Assembly (NCBI GenBank): GCA_020435415.1
Contig: JAGQZQ010000032.1
Location: forward strand, 1-33,011
DNA from: Flavobacteriales bacterium
GTDB taxonomy: Bacteria > Bacteroidota > Bacteroidia > JACJYZ01
Direction: 5' to 3'
DNA length: 33,011 nt
Numbering within the stretch: position 1 is the first letter of the stretch; the number at the start of each line of letters is the position of its first letter. Positions 1-7,977 of this stretch are shown here, in pieces. The translations under genes and the position numbers were made by a program. The notes below the pieces were generated by a model. That model had not been told where the DNA came from. It did not search any database and was given only the letters and a program-made list of their open reading frames with translations.

Positions 1-1
1 T

Positions 2-1102
2 AATGAAGTAAAAACCACGGTCACCAGCAAGGGACGTTCAGGATACAACCTGCCTGATCAATTGGAAGGGCTGGGCTTTGTTTACAAAGACAGTTCTTTG
101 GTATATGAGATGGGGTTGATGATCGGGACCTCAACAGGGCCTAATGTTTCTGACAATGTCAGAGGAGAAACGGCCGGTAACACGGATGAAGACTTTGCAC
201 CGGTTATCCCGGTCTATCAGATCAACCCACCGGTAAAATCACATTTCGATCTGACGGGACAGTTTAATGACGATCCTGCCGGCGCCATGATGTTAAATGC
301 ACAGGTCAGTCATAAATCATTTGCGTGGAATGAGACCGGTCACACCAAATATGTGATCCTCGAATACACCATCACCAATATGAGTGGAAGCACATGGACG
401 GCCTTTCATGCGGGAATATTTGCGGATTGGGATATCATGGATTACAACCAGAACTATGCTGCGACCGATGCCGCGACCAAATTAGGCTATGCATACAGCA
501 GTCAGACCGGAGGTATATACGCCGGAATACGCCTCCTGACATCCGGTCCGTTCATACACTATGCCATCGACAACGACGGCACGGGCGGAGGTGCCAACAT
601 CTATGACGGCTACCCTTCTTCCGAAAAATACACCACCCTCTCCACCAACCGCAGCGATGCAGGTATGCGCGATATTGCTTCGGTCGTTTCATCGGGACCA
701 CACACCTTGAATGCCGGGGACTCCATCGTGGTGGCCTTTGCCCTCATCGCCGGAGACGACCTGAATGACATTATCACCAGTGGCAACAATGCACAGGATA
801 AATATGACCATCTTACCTATGCCTGTTATCTGCCTGAACGTGATGTGCAGTTCGGAGAGGTATTCCCCAACCCCACCGACGGAAATGCTTCCATCGCTTT
901 TAACCTGAAGGAAAGAAGCCTGATTGAACTGGATATTATGAATATATCCGGACAAGAAATGATGTCGTTGGGGCAATACCAGTTGCAGACCGGTTCCCAC
1001 CAGCTACCCCTTCCCGTTGCCTTGCTCAAACCCGGCATATACTTTCTGAAAATCAACCAGAACGGGCACCGGATCATCCGAAAATTTATCGTTTCGGATT
1101 GA
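2..1102 (+). CDS. Secreted protein with type IX secretion C-terminal sorting domain (5' end missing)
   Basis: The frame is open from base 2 with no stop, so the gene begins before the window; the first in-window start-like codon (TTG at 62) is not a convincing start. The last roughly 85 residues form a type A T9SS sorting domain: a VFPNPTDG motif, then beta-rich sequence with the typical MNISGQEM and LKPGIYFLKI elements, ending in a basic IIRKFIVSD tail. In this family the tail directs export through the type IX secretion system and is cleaved or anchored at the cell surface. The upstream part has many aromatic, Gly, Asn and Asp residues, as in extracellular beta-sandwich proteins, but I do not recognise its catalytic class. 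It may be a protease or adhesin whose active region lies left of the window. The frame and the sorting domain are certain; the function is not. Confidence 0.85.
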   Translation, partial: NEVKTTVTSKGRSGYNLPDQLEGLGFVYKDSSLVYEMGLMIGTSTGPNVSDNVRGETAGNTDEDFAPVIPVYQINPPVKSHFDLTGQFNDDPAGAMMLNAQVSHKSFAWNETGHTKYVILEYTITNMSGSTWTAFHAGIFADWDIMDYNQNYAATDAATKLGYAYSSQTGGIYAGIRLLTSGPFIHYAIDNDGTGGGANIYDGYPSSEKYTTLSTNRSDAGMRDIASVVSSGPHTLNAGDSIVVAFALIAGDDLNDIITSGNNAQDKYDHLTYACYLPERDVQFGEVFPNPTDGNASIAFNLKERSLIELDIMNISGQEMMSLGQYQLQTGSHQLPLPVALLKPGIYFLKINQNGHRIIRKFIVSD

Positions 1103-1176
1103 GGTTCGGTATCATTTCGGATTAAGGATGGTCTTGATCTTCCTCATTTATGCGCTGTGAAATAAAAGTCATTTAC

Positions 1177-1184
1177 TACATTTG
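1177..1184 (+). promoter_or_regulatory. Candidate Bacteroidota -7 element for the DUF5606 gene
   Basis: TACATTTG matches the TAnnTTTG -7 consensus of Bacteroidota primary sigma factors exactly. It lies 20 nt before the ATG at 1205. The -33 partner is poor: CTG ends at 1157, 19 nt upstream, where TTG would be expected. A short 5' leader of about 12-15 nt would result. Sequence match only. Confidence 0.4.
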
Positions 1185-1204
1185 CGTATAAACAAAGAGA
1201 AAGT

Positions 1205-1789
1205 ATGGATTTAACTGAAATCATTTCTATCACCGGCCAGGGAGGATTGTTCAAGATTATTGCAAGGCATAAGAACCGTATGATCGTGGAATCACTTGTT
1301 GACGGAAAACGTATTCCGGCATATGCCCACCAGAAAATTACAACGCTTCACGATATCAGTATCTATACGAATGATGAGGACCGGCCTCTGAAAGAGGTCT
1401 TTGCCGCCATTCTGAAAAAAGAAAACGGAGGCCCGGGTCCGGACAGCAAATCGGATTCGGAAACTTTGATAAAATACTTTGAGGAAGTCGCACCCGGCTA
1501 TGACCGTGACAGGGTATACATCTCTGACATCAAAAAGGTGGTGACCTGGTATAACCTGCTTCGCACAACAGACTACTTAAAGGAGAAGGAAGAGGAAGCA
1601 GAAAGCAAGGAAGAAGGAGATAAGAAATCAGCAGATGCTGAAAGCAAGCCCAAAAAAGCGTCCAAGCCTGCTGCAGAGAAAAAAGCAAAAAAGCCCGCTG
1701 CCGGACAAACTTCAAAAGCACCAAAAACTTCCACCGCCAAAAAGAAAGCCTCCCCAAAAGCGACGGTTAAAAACAAAACCGGCAAGTGA
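1205..1789 (+). CDS. DUF5606 family protein with Lys/Ala/Pro-rich C-terminal tail
   Basis: Residues 1-125 match the conserved Bacteroidota-specific DUF5606 domain: an N-terminal MDLTEIISITGQGGLFKII segment, the motif RMIVESLVDGKR.PAYAHQKI, and a second half ending in KKVVTWYNLL. The biochemical role of the family is unknown. From about residue 130 the protein becomes charged and low complexity: a Glu/Lys-rich linker, then a tail of repeated KKA, PKK and AAEKKAKK units resembling the tails of histone H1-like or nucleic-acid-binding proteins. That suggests, but does not prove, DNA or RNA contact. The start is supported by a candidate -7 box 20 nt upstream and by family alignment. The peptidase gene that follows starts 28 nt after the stop on the same strand, so the two may be cotranscribed. 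Confidence 0.85.
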   Translation: MDLTEIISITGQGGLFKIIARHKNRMIVESLVDGKRIPAYAHQKITTLHDISIYTNDEDRPLKEVFAAILKKENGGPGPDSKSDSETLIKYFEEVAPGYDRDRVYISDIKKVVTWYNLLRTTDYLKEKEEEAESKEEGDKKSADAESKPKKASKPAAEKKAKKPAAGQTSKAPKTSTAKKKASPKATVKNKTGK

Positions 1790-1817
1790 TCCTGATCGTA
1801 GCCGGTCTCTCAGGCGA

Positions 1818-3581
1818 ATGAAAGAACTTCTTCACACCCCTTCACATTTATTGAACCGGCAGTATTTGGATTCTGATTTCCGGGTCAATACCTGGGATGA
1901 TATTGACGGGCTTTTTAAAGAACTGCTGGAACGGGAAATTCCGGATGAAGCCGCCCTTCGTCAATGGATCATGGACCGCAGTGAACTGGATTCTGCTATT
2001 GCGGAAGAACAGGCGATCCGTTATATCAACAAATCGCGGTTTACCGGAAACGAAGAAATCCAACAGCGCCTTTCCGACTTCTTCACCGGAATCAACCCCA
2101 GGCTTTCCAGTGTAAATGACGCCCTCAACCGTAAACTTTGTGACTCTCCCTTTGTAGGTGCATTTGAGAACACAACCCTGAAAAACTATATCCGGTCTGT
2201 TAAAAGTGATGTGGCTTTATTCCGGGAAGAGAACATTCCCGTGTACTCTGAACTTGAGGTGGCCGAACAGACTTTCGGCACCATCAGCGGCGCCATGACC
2301 ATCCGGTGGGAGGACAATGAGATCACATTACAGCAGGCCTCAACCCATTTGAAGTCTACCGATCGCCATACCCGCCAGGAGGTATTTGAGTTGATTGCCA
2401 AAAGAAGATCACAGGATACAAAAGAACTGGAATCCAATTTTGAACAGCTGCTCGACCTGAGACATCAGCTTGCCTCAAATGCAGGCTACCGGAATTACCG
2501 TGATTATGCATTTGTTGCCAAGCAACGCTTTGACTATACCGCAGAAGACTGTCTCCAACTGCATGAATCCATCGAAAAGTTTATTGTTCCGCTGGTCGAA
2601 GAGATGGACCACATCAGAAAAGATCAACTAAAGGTAGATAACCTGCGACCGTGGGATATGGAGGTTGATGTGAACGGGCTTCCACCTATACGTGCATTCG
2701 GGAACGGTGATGACCTGATCCGGGGCACCATACAATGCTTTAAAGAAATTGACCCGCTTTTCTCAGAAACCCTTGAAATCATGGAGAAAAGGGGACTCCT
2801 GGACCTTGATTCCCGAAAGGAGAAATCACCGGGAGGATACAATTACCCCCTCATTGAAACCGGGCTGCCATTTATTTTCATGAATGCAGTCGGAACCATG
2901 CGCGATGTGGTGGTCATGACCCATGAAGGCGGACATGCCGTGCACTCTGTGCTGTGCAATAACCTTCAGCCGTTATTCCTGAGGATTGTGCCTCATGAGG
3001 TGGCAGAGCTTGCATCCATGAGCATGGAACTTTTTGCATCTGCTTATTGGCAGAAAGGTTTTGGACTTTCCGATGATGATTACCGGAGAGCAATGCACGA
3101 ACACCTTGAGCACATTATAAGGCTATTGCCGTGGATCGCAACCATCGATGCATTCCAACATTGGCTGTACACACATCCGGACCACACAAGGGAAGAACGC
3201 AAAATAGCGTGGCTGGAAACACGGAGTCGCTTTCAAAGCAAAGTAGTGGATTGGTCCGGATACGAAAACGACCATGAAACCATCTGGCAAAAACAGGGAC
3301 ACCTTTTCTACGCCCCGTTCTATTATATTGAATATGCCATGGCGCAGCTGGGCGCACTATCGCTTTGGAAGGATTATCTGAAGGATCCAAAATCAACCAT
3401 AGAGAAATATAAAACGGCACTGGCCTCCGGATATATAAAAAGTATACCGGAAACATATCAATTGGCAGGTATTCCATTTGATTTCGGAGCGACCGCACTG
3501 CGGAGCCTTATGGGGTTTGTGCAGGAACAGCTGAAGAATCTGGCACCGATGGAGCCTTCAACTCCGCCATCAATGCCATAA
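1818..3581 (+). CDS. pepF: M3 family oligoendopeptidase (PepF-like zinc metallopeptidase)
   Basis: The 587-residue product has the size of oligoendopeptidase F. These cytosolic zinc peptidases cut short peptides during peptide turnover. The zinc site is visible as HEGGHAVH (His369, Glu370, His373), with a third ligand likely at Glu397 in VAELAS about 24 residues on, as in thimet/M3 enzymes. An FIFMNAVGTMRDV segment precedes the site, and the helical C-terminal part (YIEYAMAQLGAL) is typical. The frame stays open upstream to 1635, but that part is an out-of-frame reading of the Lys-rich tail of the preceding gene. The ATG at 1818, which begins MKELLHTPSHLL, fits the family. The last 12 residues (APMEPSTPPSMP) go beyond the usual family end and lie antisense to the 3' end of dacB, a 74-bp convergent overlap. 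Confidence 0.92.
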   Translation: MKELLHTPSHLLNRQYLDSDFRVNTWDDIDGLFKELLEREIPDEAALRQWIMDRSELDSAIAEEQAIRYINKSRFTGNEEIQQRLSDFFTGINPRLSSVNDALNRKLCDSPFVGAFENTTLKNYIRSVKSDVALFREENIPVYSELEVAEQTFGTISGAMTIRWEDNEITLQQASTHLKSTDRHTRQEVFELIAKRRSQDTKELESNFEQLLDLRHQLASNAGYRNYRDYAFVAKQRFDYTAEDCLQLHESIEKFIVPLVEEMDHIRKDQLKVDNLRPWDMEVDVNGLPPIRAFGNGDDLIRGTIQCFKEIDPLFSETLEIMEKRGLLDLDSRKEKSPGGYNYPLIETGLPFIFMNAVGTMRDVVVMTHEGGHAVHSVLCNNLQPLFLRIVPHEVAELASMSMELFASAYWQKGFGLSDDDYRRAMHEHLEHIIRLLPWIATIDAFQHWLYTHPDHTREERKIAWLETRSRFQSKVVDWSGYENDHETIWQKQGHLFYAPFYYIEYAMAQLGALSLWKDYLKDPKSTIEKYKTALASGYIKSIPETYQLAGIPFDFGATALRSLMGFVQEQLKNLAPMEPSTPPSMP

Positions 3582-5130
3582 GTTTTTCAAAGTGGTGCCG
3601 CATGGCTATCGGTGAACACTCGAAATTATTGGCCATCATCGCAAAAGCAACGAGGTCACCGTCTTTTGTGGTCACATACCCGGCATAACTTCTTACCCTG
3701 CTCATATAACCGCTCTTGGCATGAACATTCCCTTCAGCTGCGGTTCCGAAACACAATCCCCTTAATGTTCCCGTGCGTCCCGCAACCGGCAGGGTACCGT
3801 AAAACTGCTTGAACAGCGTGGTGTCTTTTCCATAACTTCTTAACATGGAAACCAGTTGTTTTGGCGTGATGGCATCAAACCGCGACAGGCCGCTGCCATC
3901 ATACTGATAGAAACCTCTCAGATCGAGTCCCCTCCTTCTCCAATATCTTTGGATCACCTCGGTTCCGCCAACGGTACTTCCGAATCCTGTTTGTTTGTAT
4001 GAAAGATATTTTAGCAGCGATTCCGCGTAGAAATTATGGCTCACCGTATTGGTATACTGGATCATTTCCAGTATTGTCGGCGACTTCCAGGTTTGTATGG
4101 TGACCCTCGAAGGTTGCTTGCTACCCAACCGCCCCAGTCTACGATGGGTACTTGCAGAATCCCGAACATGGATGCCCTTTTTTTTCAATGCCTTGAACAA
4201 GCTGTATGCGCATAAGTAGGCGGGATCCGGGACCTGGCATTTGATCCCGAATTTCGTGGAATCGGGGGATACATATCCATGAACAAAGCACTTATTCATA
4301 TACGGGGCACCCGATACCCAGATCGCATTTCCAGGTGCATCCTGTCCGGTTTTCAACTGGCTCACCAACTGAAAATCCGGAATGTCCATCTCCGTTGACA
4401 TCAGGAATGTATCCGGTTTGGCTTCTACCATGATGTGGTACACATTCTCAACGAAAGAAAGACCGCTTGCACCAGCACAATATCCGCTCTGCATATCTTC
4501 CCAGGCCCAGCCGGATGGGATCATGTCATACTCGAATGCCCTGGCATCGCCGATCACCGCTCCTTGTATGGAATCTATACCTGCATTTCTGATCGCCTTT
4601 ACCCACCTCCGCAATACCGAATCCCTGACGCAACCGCCGAAAACATCCGATCCCAATGATGGATCACCGCTGCCACGGATATAAATGTTGCCCCTGAGCA
4701 CACGCTTCTGGGTATCGATCACACCGTCATACTGCAACAATGTTTCGATACGTGTATCGGCGCCGAGCAGGTCCAGGACAACGCCGGTCGTCACGACCTT
4801 CATCGTAGAGGCCGGAACCATGCTCAGGTCGCTGTTGTAGTGAGCCAGCAATGAATCACGATGCACGTACGCCGCATAAACCCCCCAGGAGGCATGCGTC
4901 AATTCGTTGGACATGGCCAATTGTGAGATGTATTGATTAAGCGCAGACACACCATCGGAATCCTGAACCAGGATGATGTCGCTGATCGGAATATAATATT
5001 CTGAAGAATCTACGGTATCCGTGGAAGCGGTATCGTTAACAGGAACTTCCTGTTGCGAAGTTGGCTTAAGCAAAAAAACAACAGCTGCCAACAGCGCTAT
5101 TGCCGCCAATACGATAACACCCCTCTTCAT
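3508..5130 (-). CDS. dacB: D-alanyl-D-alanine carboxypeptidase/endopeptidase, PBP4 type (peptidase S13)
   Basis: A serine enzyme that trims or cuts peptidoglycan cross-links in the periplasm. The 540-residue product starts with a signal or anchor sequence (MKRGVIVLAAIALLAAVVFLL). The three penicillin-binding motifs are present in order: SxxK as STMK (Ser108-Lys111), SxN as SHN (364-366), and KSG (472-474) in place of KTG. The long insertion between the first two motifs is what separates PBP4/DacB from smaller carboxypeptidases. A DGSGLSR motif (411-417) is also characteristic. The family-like part ends near FEKLMALMAEL; the remaining Pro/Ser/Ala tail overlaps pepF on the other strand. Upstream it is divergent from yjbQ, with candidate promoters on both strands in the 61-nt gap. 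No other murein genes adjoin it. Confidence 0.93.
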   Translation of the reverse strand: MKRGVIVLAAIALLAAVVFLLKPTSQQEVPVNDTASTDTVDSSEYYIPISDIILVQDSDGVSALNQYISQLAMSNELTHASWGVYAAYVHRDSLLAHYNSDLSMVPASTMKVVTTGVVLDLLGADTRIETLLQYDGVIDTQKRVLRGNIYIRGSGDPSLGSDVFGGCVRDSVLRRWVKAIRNAGIDSIQGAVIGDARAFEYDMIPSGWAWEDMQSGYCAGASGLSFVENVYHIMVEAKPDTFLMSTEMDIPDFQLVSQLKTGQDAPGNAIWVSGAPYMNKCFVHGYVSPDSTKFGIKCQVPDPAYLCAYSLFKALKKKGIHVRDSASTHRRLGRLGSKQPSRVTIQTWKSPTILEMIQYTNTVSHNFYAESLLKYLSYKQTGFGSTVGGTEVIQRYWRRRGLDLRGFYQYDGSGLSRFDAITPKQLVSMLRSYGKDTTLFKQFYGTLPVAGRTGTLRGLCFGTAAEGNVHAKSGYMSRVRSYAGYVTTKDGDLVAFAMMANNFECSPIAMRHHFEKLMALMAELKAPSVPDSSAVPAQTP

Positions 5131-5144
5131 AGTTTACGGTAGTC

Positions 5145-5176
5145 TTGCGAAAGGTATATGGATTTCCCCATCTTTG
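5145..5176 (+). promoter_or_regulatory. Candidate promoter for yjbQ
   Basis: TTG at 5145-5147 and CATCTTTG at 5169-5176 are separated by 21 nt. This fits the Bacteroidota TTG/TAnnTTTG arrangement with one mismatch in the -7 box. The -7 box ends 15 nt before the ATG at 5192. It overlaps the candidate dacB promoter on the other strand. Confidence 0.35.
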
Positions 5177-5180
5177 CAAA
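5149..5180 (-). promoter_or_regulatory. Candidate promoter for dacB
   Basis: On the minus strand TTTG (complement of 5177-5180) is followed after 20 nt by TACCTTTC (complement of 5149-5156), a 7-of-8 match to TAnnTTTG. The element ends 18 nt before the dacB ATG. The two divergent promoters would share almost all their bases, so polymerase binding may be mutually exclusive. Confidence 0.35.
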
Positions 5181-5191
5181 GCAACACCCTA

Positions 5192-5602
5192 ATGATCACA
5201 CAAAAAGAAATAAGTCTCCCCCCTTTCCCCCGTGGCTGGCACCTGATCACCGACCAGGTGGAACGTGTATTGGCGGACCTTCCGGAAACCGGCATCCTGC
5301 ACATTTTCATCAAACACACATCCGCAGGGCTCGCACTGAACGAGAATGCCGACCCCACCGCCAGACATGACCTCGAAGTTTTCATGGATGATCTGGTATC
5401 GGAAAACAACCCTACCTATACCCACACGCTGGAAGGAACAGACGACATGCCCGCACATATCAAATCCGTATTGACAGGACACACGCTGACCATACCTATC
5501 AGTAAAGGTCGCCTGAACCTGGGCACCTGGCAAGGGATATATCTTTGTGAATTCAGAGACAGGGGCGGATCCAGAAAACTTGTTCTCACCGTCATCTCCT
5601 GA
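5192..5602 (+). CDS. yjbQ: YjbQ/UPF0047 family protein
   Basis: The 136-residue product covers the whole compact YjbQ fold. Recognisable segments are HIFIKHTSAGLALNENADP, the acidic and His-containing middle (ARHDLEVFMDDLV; EGTDDMPAHIKS), and the C-terminal block GRLNLGTWQGIYLCEFR. Some members have weak thiamin-phosphate synthase activity in vitro and the family is often annotated as a secondary thiamine-phosphate synthase, but the true cellular role is unsettled. The start at 5192 (MITQKEISL) gives the normal family length; the frame continues upstream through the promoter region and into dacB antisense, which is not coding. It lies 5 nt before the PHP-domain gene, so the two are probably cotranscribed. 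Confidence 0.88.
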   Translation: MITQKEISLPPFPRGWHLITDQVERVLADLPETGILHIFIKHTSAGLALNENADPTARHDLEVFMDDLVSENNPTYTHTLEGTDDMPAHIKSVLTGHTLTIPISKGRLNLGTWQGIYLCEFRDRGGSRKLVLTVIS

Positions 5603-5607
5603 ATCAC

Positions 5608-6816
5608 ATGATCAGAAAATCATTCAAAATCATTTTCCGGACCCTGGCAGCAATCGCCTCATTCTTCGCGCTGATCTATACCGGATGCAACACCGGAAAC
5701 AACATCTATATGTTTCCGAAAGAGGCGTCATTTACCGGCGATCAATATTACAATCCTTACCGCGGGTGGGATCATGAAAAAACACGCTTGTGCAATTTTC
5801 ACGCACACGCCAGGGCATGGGGTGGCATCACCAACGGGCATGACAGCCGGGAGTATATCAGGGAGCGCTACAAGCAGGCAGGATATGACGTGTGTGAAGT
5901 TTCGGACTACTTCCACATGTCCGAAGAAGAAGAACCCAATGCCATTATCTCAGTGTATGAACATGGCCTGAACGTAGGCAAACACCATCAGCTGGTGCTT
6001 AATGCACCTGAAGTGAACTGGAAGGAATTTCCCCTGGCACAGTCCATCCATAACAAACAAACAGTTATTAATTCAATCCGGGAAGACACCCAGGCCGTGG
6101 TTGCATTGGCTCATCCGGCATTCACCGTCGGTTATTCTGAAGATGACCTGAAAAAATTGACCAACTATCACCTGATCGAAGTCCTGAATCACCGGAAATT
6201 TTCCTTTAAAGAATGGGATGCTGCCTTATCTGCGGGCAGACCTGCATTTCTGATCGCCGATGATGATATACATGACCTGAGCAGCATGAGCTACTTCACC
6301 CGGAACGCCACCCTCATTTCATCGCCTACCCTTGAAAAAGATTCTTTGCTTAACAATCTGACCCGGGGAAATGCCCTGGGTGTTGAAATATACATGGGTG
6401 ATGGGGAAACACTGGAAATGCGGCGGCAAAAGATACTTGACATGGAACAACTGATATCCGCAAAAATGGCAGGAGACACATTCAAGGTAAGTCTTTCACA
6501 CGTGGCAGACACGGTGAGGTTTTATGGTAGGGAAGGTCACCTGATGAAGCGATTGCACAACACCAAACTTGCAGATTATCCTTTCGATCCGTCAGACCCA
6601 TACATTCGAACGGTGATCGACTTTCCATCCAGGAACCAGATGTACCTGAACCCGGTTCTCAGAACCACCGGTGGAAAACCCACCATGCCAACGGTTCAGA
6701 CAGACCGGCTCAATACACTGCTATACCGGACGATGATGTTTCTGGCTTTTGCCAGTATCCTGATCCTTTGGATTCGCTGGTTGAGAACGAAGTTTAAAAC
6801 GAAGGGCAAAACATAG
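5608..6816 (+). CDS. Membrane-tethered PHP-domain metal-dependent hydrolase
   Basis: A 402-residue protein with a PHP (polymerase and histidinol phosphatase) fold. Metal ligands appear in the expected order: HAH (His65, His67), Asp100/His103 in SDYFHM, Glu135 in LNAPEVNW, His169 in LAHPAF, and DIH (Asp220, His222). PHP enzymes generally cut phosphate esters with two or three metal ions; the substrate here is unknown. The N-terminus has one hydrophobic stretch (residues 11-26, LAAIASFFALIYTGC) that is either a membrane anchor or a poor lipobox ending at Cys27. A second hydrophobic segment near residues 375-392 ends in basic residues. The catalytic domain is thus probably held in the periplasm by one or both ends. 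Transcription probably continues from yjbQ. Its 3' end overlaps the convergent PorP gene by 23 bp. Confidence 0.78.
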   Translation: MIRKSFKIIFRTLAAIASFFALIYTGCNTGNNIYMFPKEASFTGDQYYNPYRGWDHEKTRLCNFHAHARAWGGITNGHDSREYIRERYKQAGYDVCEVSDYFHMSEEEEPNAIISVYEHGLNVGKHHQLVLNAPEVNWKEFPLAQSIHNKQTVINSIREDTQAVVALAHPAFTVGYSEDDLKKLTNYHLIEVLNHRKFSFKEWDAALSAGRPAFLIADDDIHDLSSMSYFTRNATLISSPTLEKDSLLNNLTRGNALGVEIYMGDGETLEMRRQKILDMEQLISAKMAGDTFKVSLSHVADTVRFYGREGHLMKRLHNTKLADYPFDPSDPYIRTVIDFPSRNQMYLNPVLRTTGGKPTMPTVQTDRLNTLLYRTMMFLAFASILILWIRWLRTKFKTKGKT

Positions 6817-7759
6817 TCCGGAATTTCTTCGGTCGGTTTTTACACTCAAATAAAAACGACAGTGATAATTCATGAGCGCCTGCACTGAAAGTGGCCAGTT
6901 TGCTTATGGTAGCATCATATGTATAACCGAGCTGGTACTTATCTCCCTTTAAACCAACGGTTAGAATGACTGCATCACGTTCGATCATGCGCGACCAGAT
7001 GCCAAAGACCAAAGGTTCCTTATCCCAATACAACCCCATATTCAGTTGCTTAAAATCTCCCTGGCGTTGGTAGATCACATTCGGCGACAAACTTGGCCGT
7101 TTGTTCCCGTGTTGATAGAAATTCATACCGGCGTGGATGGTGTACTTCATGGGAAGCTTGCTTTCACCAAGGTTCATAAACGCTTCATCGGGTTCCGTCA
7201 GGTGATGCACGGCCACACCACCAAAAATGTGTTTGTTATTGATCACGATGCCGGAGGAAATATCCACCATGCTTTTTGAATCCACCGGGCGCTGCTCCTT
7301 TGTGTTCCACATCAATCCCATCTTTGGATCCAATTGATCTCCAAAGATCAGCTTATCCCAATCCAGCGTGCGCTGAATAAATGCAGCCTGAACTCCGAAC
7401 TGAACTTTTGTACTCCGTGTGATATCCTGGTGGTACGAATACATGGCCGCTGCCTGATGTACCGTGTAGGTCGACTGTCCCGCCTGGTCACGCAGAATAT
7501 AAAACCCCAATCCACCTTCGGCAGACTTTACATACTGATCATAACTGGCGGATGCGGTCACGAAATTACCCGACAATGCAGGCCACTGATTGCGGTAATT
7601 CATATGCAGCGAAGGACATCGAGAAGAGCCTGCCATGGCAGGATTCAGGTATAGTGGATTCGCATAGAACTGGGAAAAATGGGAGTCCTGGGAATAACAT
7701 TCGCTCCGGAAGGCCATAGTCATTATAACAGCCGCCCCCAATAAGTACATCTTCTTCAT
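6794..7759 (-). CDS. PorP/SprF family outer-membrane protein (type IX secretion-associated)
   Basis: The product begins with a signal peptide (MKKMYLLGAAVIMTMAF, cleavage probably after ECYSQ). It continues with the diagnostic PorP/SprF opening DSHFSQFYANPLYLNPAMAGSS, then alternating beta-strand-like segments ending near the C-terminal aromatic SLSFLFECK, as expected for a barrel. Family members work with T9SS components or in surface export and attachment of particular cargo such as SprB. No gldKLMN or other secretion genes lie nearby, so this is an orphan copy that may serve one cargo. The frame extends to an ATG at 7783 and a TTG at 7786, which would add MKTKICVL before the signal peptide; I prefer 7759 because it gives a standard n-region. 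Confidence 0.87.
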   Translation of the reverse strand: MKKMYLLGAAVIMTMAFRSECYSQDSHFSQFYANPLYLNPAMAGSSRCPSLHMNYRNQWPALSGNFVTASASYDQYVKSAEGGLGFYILRDQAGQSTYTVHQAAAMYSYHQDITRSTKVQFGVQAAFIQRTLDWDKLIFGDQLDPKMGLMWNTKEQRPVDSKSMVDISSGIVINNKHIFGGVAVHHLTEPDEAFMNLGESKLPMKYTIHAGMNFYQHGNKRPSLSPNVIYQRQGDFKQLNMGLYWDKEPLVFGIWSRMIERDAVILTVGLKGDKYQLGYTYDATISKLATFSAGAHELSLSFLFECKNRPKKFRTMFCPSF

Positions 7760-7918
7760 AAGAACGCAAATTTTGGTTTTCATCAATCACTCATAATAAA
7801 GGTCCGGGCGTTAGTGATATTCCACAAACAACACGACATCTCATGGGAAATCGCTGGTTTTCAATCTGTATACCATTGGTTATGAAGAGGCTGATAACGG
7901 TATTATCCGATTTTTAGA

Positions 7919-7926
7919 TATTTTTG
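7919..7926 (+). promoter_or_regulatory. Candidate -7 element for the sigma/anti-sigma operon
   Basis: TATTTTTG matches TAnnTTTG exactly and lies 51 nt before the ATG at 7978. I see no TTG at 19-21 nt upstream, so either the promoter uses another sigma factor (autoregulation is common for ECF operons) or this is a chance match in AT-rich DNA. If real, it argues against translation starting at the TTG at 7924. Confidence 0.3.
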
Positions 7927-7977
7927 CGTTTGGTATGGAAAGGAAGTCAATACCTTCCCGTAAGAGAAATTGGGATT

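Noticed and set aside
1092-1121. Direct repeat TTTCGGATT at 1092 and 1113
   Set aside because: Nine bases at short distance, one copy within the coding end; no third copy or structure, so likely chance.
1635-1817. An upstream extension of the M3 peptidase rich in Lys and Pro
   Set aside because: It is a shifted-frame reading of the DUF5606 Lys-rich tail, has no family similarity and overlaps the previous gene by 155 nt; the ATG at 1818 fits the family.
5021-5191. N-terminal extension of YjbQ
   Set aside because: It runs antisense through the dacB start and both candidate promoters, and would make the protein 57 residues too long for the family.
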